Shown: piece after piece, positions 63,528-64,000 of the stretch
Numbering within the stretch: the stretch's first letter is position 1
Layout: every line of letters starts with the position of its first letter
From: Candidatus Hodarchaeota archaeon
Lineage (GTDB): Archaea; Asgardarchaeota; Heimdallarchaeia; Hodarchaeales; Hodarchaeaceae
DNA: 64,000 nt
Assembly: GCA_016840035.1 (NCBI GenBank)
Contig: JAEOTC010000038.1
Span: 78,760-142,759 of the forward strand
Direction: 5' to 3'
Translations under genes and position numbers: made by a program
Notes under the pieces: generated by a model
What the model saw: the letters and a program-made list of their open reading frames with translations, nothing else
The model's database searches: none
What the model was told of the DNA's origin: nothing

Positions 63528-64000
63528 GTGAAAAAATTTTTGAAAACTACACGAAAAATGAGTATAATACTACTTGCCATGGCATTAACTCTCGGTGTAA
63601 TTGCTAGTCAACCCGCATCAGTATCCGCTACCTCCATTATGAGCACAAGGATGCCAAGAATTGTGGTCTTTAATGGAAACGGTGCCTACCACACTGATGT
63701 ATCTGGCTTTGTCACCAATGCTTCTACATGGGGATATGAAGTTTTTACAACTAATGTCCTTGATGCAGGTGTTTTGAGTGCAGCCAGCATGCTTATTCTT
63801 AACGGAAATGATTTCCTCACACAAGGGGAAATGGATCTTGTTGAAGCATGGTGGGAATCAGGTAATTATACTGTCTGGTTTGCTGGAGAAAGCGATTATG
63901 GCGGTCTCTGGAGCCCTGCTAGTATGAACCTTCTGGCGCTACAGCTCGGTTTGAATGTCATTATTCAAGACGACGCATTGAACGATCCCATCTGGAACGA
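63528..64000 (+). CDS. Exported hypothetical protein, 5' part
   Basis: A frame open from GTG 63528 to the window end (157 codons). It has a signal peptide (MSIILLAMALTLGVIASQPASVSA), then RIVVFNGNGAYHTDVSGFVTNASTWGYEV and MLILNGNDFLTQGEMDLVEAWWESGNYTVWFAGESDYGGLWS. This layout (short beta-strand, loop, hydrophobic strand, then a region inspecting 'enlargement of the wall' position) resembles the DUF4350/GldG-like domain of the exported protein at 41727. The function is unknown and the 3' part is missing. Confidence 0.7.
   Translation, partial: MKKFLKTTRKMSIILLAMALTLGVIASQPASVSATSIMSTRMPRIVVFNGNGAYHTDVSGFVTNASTWGYEVFTTNVLDAGVLSAASMLILNGNDFLTQGEMDLVEAWWESGNYTVWFAGESDYGGLWSPASMNLLALQLGLNVIIQDDALNDPIWN

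Noticed and set aside
1..64000. CRISPR arrays, insertion sequences or prophage genes
   Set aside because: No regularly spaced repeats, transposase, integrase or phage structural genes were seen on either strand.

Overview
The window is about 64 kb of AT-rich archaeal chromosome. The information-processing genes are archaeal/eukaryote-type: eS6, eS19, eS26, eS30, eL42, aIF2-gamma, aIF5B, EF-2, SRP19, Trm1, RIO2, Sm-like protein, RPA-type OB protein and PDCD5. Several genes point to an Asgard archaeon, possibly of the Heimdallarchaeia side: a ubiquitin-conjugating E2-like protein, a Mak16/L28e-like protein, an Elf1-like zinc protein, a roadblock/LC7 protein and an EF-2 with a eukaryote-like C terminus. 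The placement is inference from gene content. Ribosome-binding sites are mostly GGTGA or GGAGG, and start codons are often TTG or GTG, with probable CTG and ATT starts in two genes.

Region 1 (1-6445): the N terminus of a metallo-beta-lactamase-fold protein, an orphan protein with a possible TIM-barrel look, the E2-like protein, a small helical protein, methionyl-tRNA synthetase and a HipA-like kinase-fold protein.

Region 2 (6471-17410, all on the minus strand): a 13-gene bacterial microcompartment (BMC) operon, rare in archaea and the highlight of the window. In transcription order it encodes a citrate synthase-PduL fusion, BMC-H, a flavoprotein-like protein, BMC-P, a PduP-type CoA-acylating aldehyde dehydrogenase, PduS, BMC-H, a PduT-like BMC-T with a Cys-Pro-Gly-Lys motif, RpiB, BMC-P with a long charged tail, BMC-P, a flavoprotein-like/DeoC fusion and acetate kinase. 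This is a sugar-phosphate (deoxyribose/ribose phosphate) type shell. DeoC would release acetaldehyde, PduP would make acetyl-CoA, and PduL plus AckA would make acetate and ATP. The fused citrate synthase adds a second CoA-releasing branch.

Region 3 (17644-35635): housekeeping genes, mostly for translation and RNA: eS30, eL42, GPN GTPase, AMMECR1, a THUMP/ThiI-like protein with a degenerate PP-loop, Mak16-like, PIN, aIF2-gamma, eS6, aIF5B, SRP19, RlmE-like and Trm1. tRNA genes here are an intron-bearing initiator-type Met(CAT), Thr(TGT) and Pro(TGG) with two introns. An amidohydrolase at 20697-21634 is broken by a frameshift.

Region 4 (35925-56982): SDR dehydrogenase, RPA-like protein, EngB-like GTPase, polyprenol-kinase-like membrane protein, Elf1-like, eS19, PDCD5, biotin ligase, a PD-(D/E)XK-like protein, M24 peptidase, EF-2, tRNA-Arg(TCG), eS26, roadblock, PfkB kinase, Sm-like protein, DUF460 and RIO2.

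Region 5 (57249-64000): secreted, C-terminally anchored surface proteins. These are two calcineurin-like metallophosphoesterases, a divergent paralog that has lost the metal-binding motifs, and the start of another exported protein.
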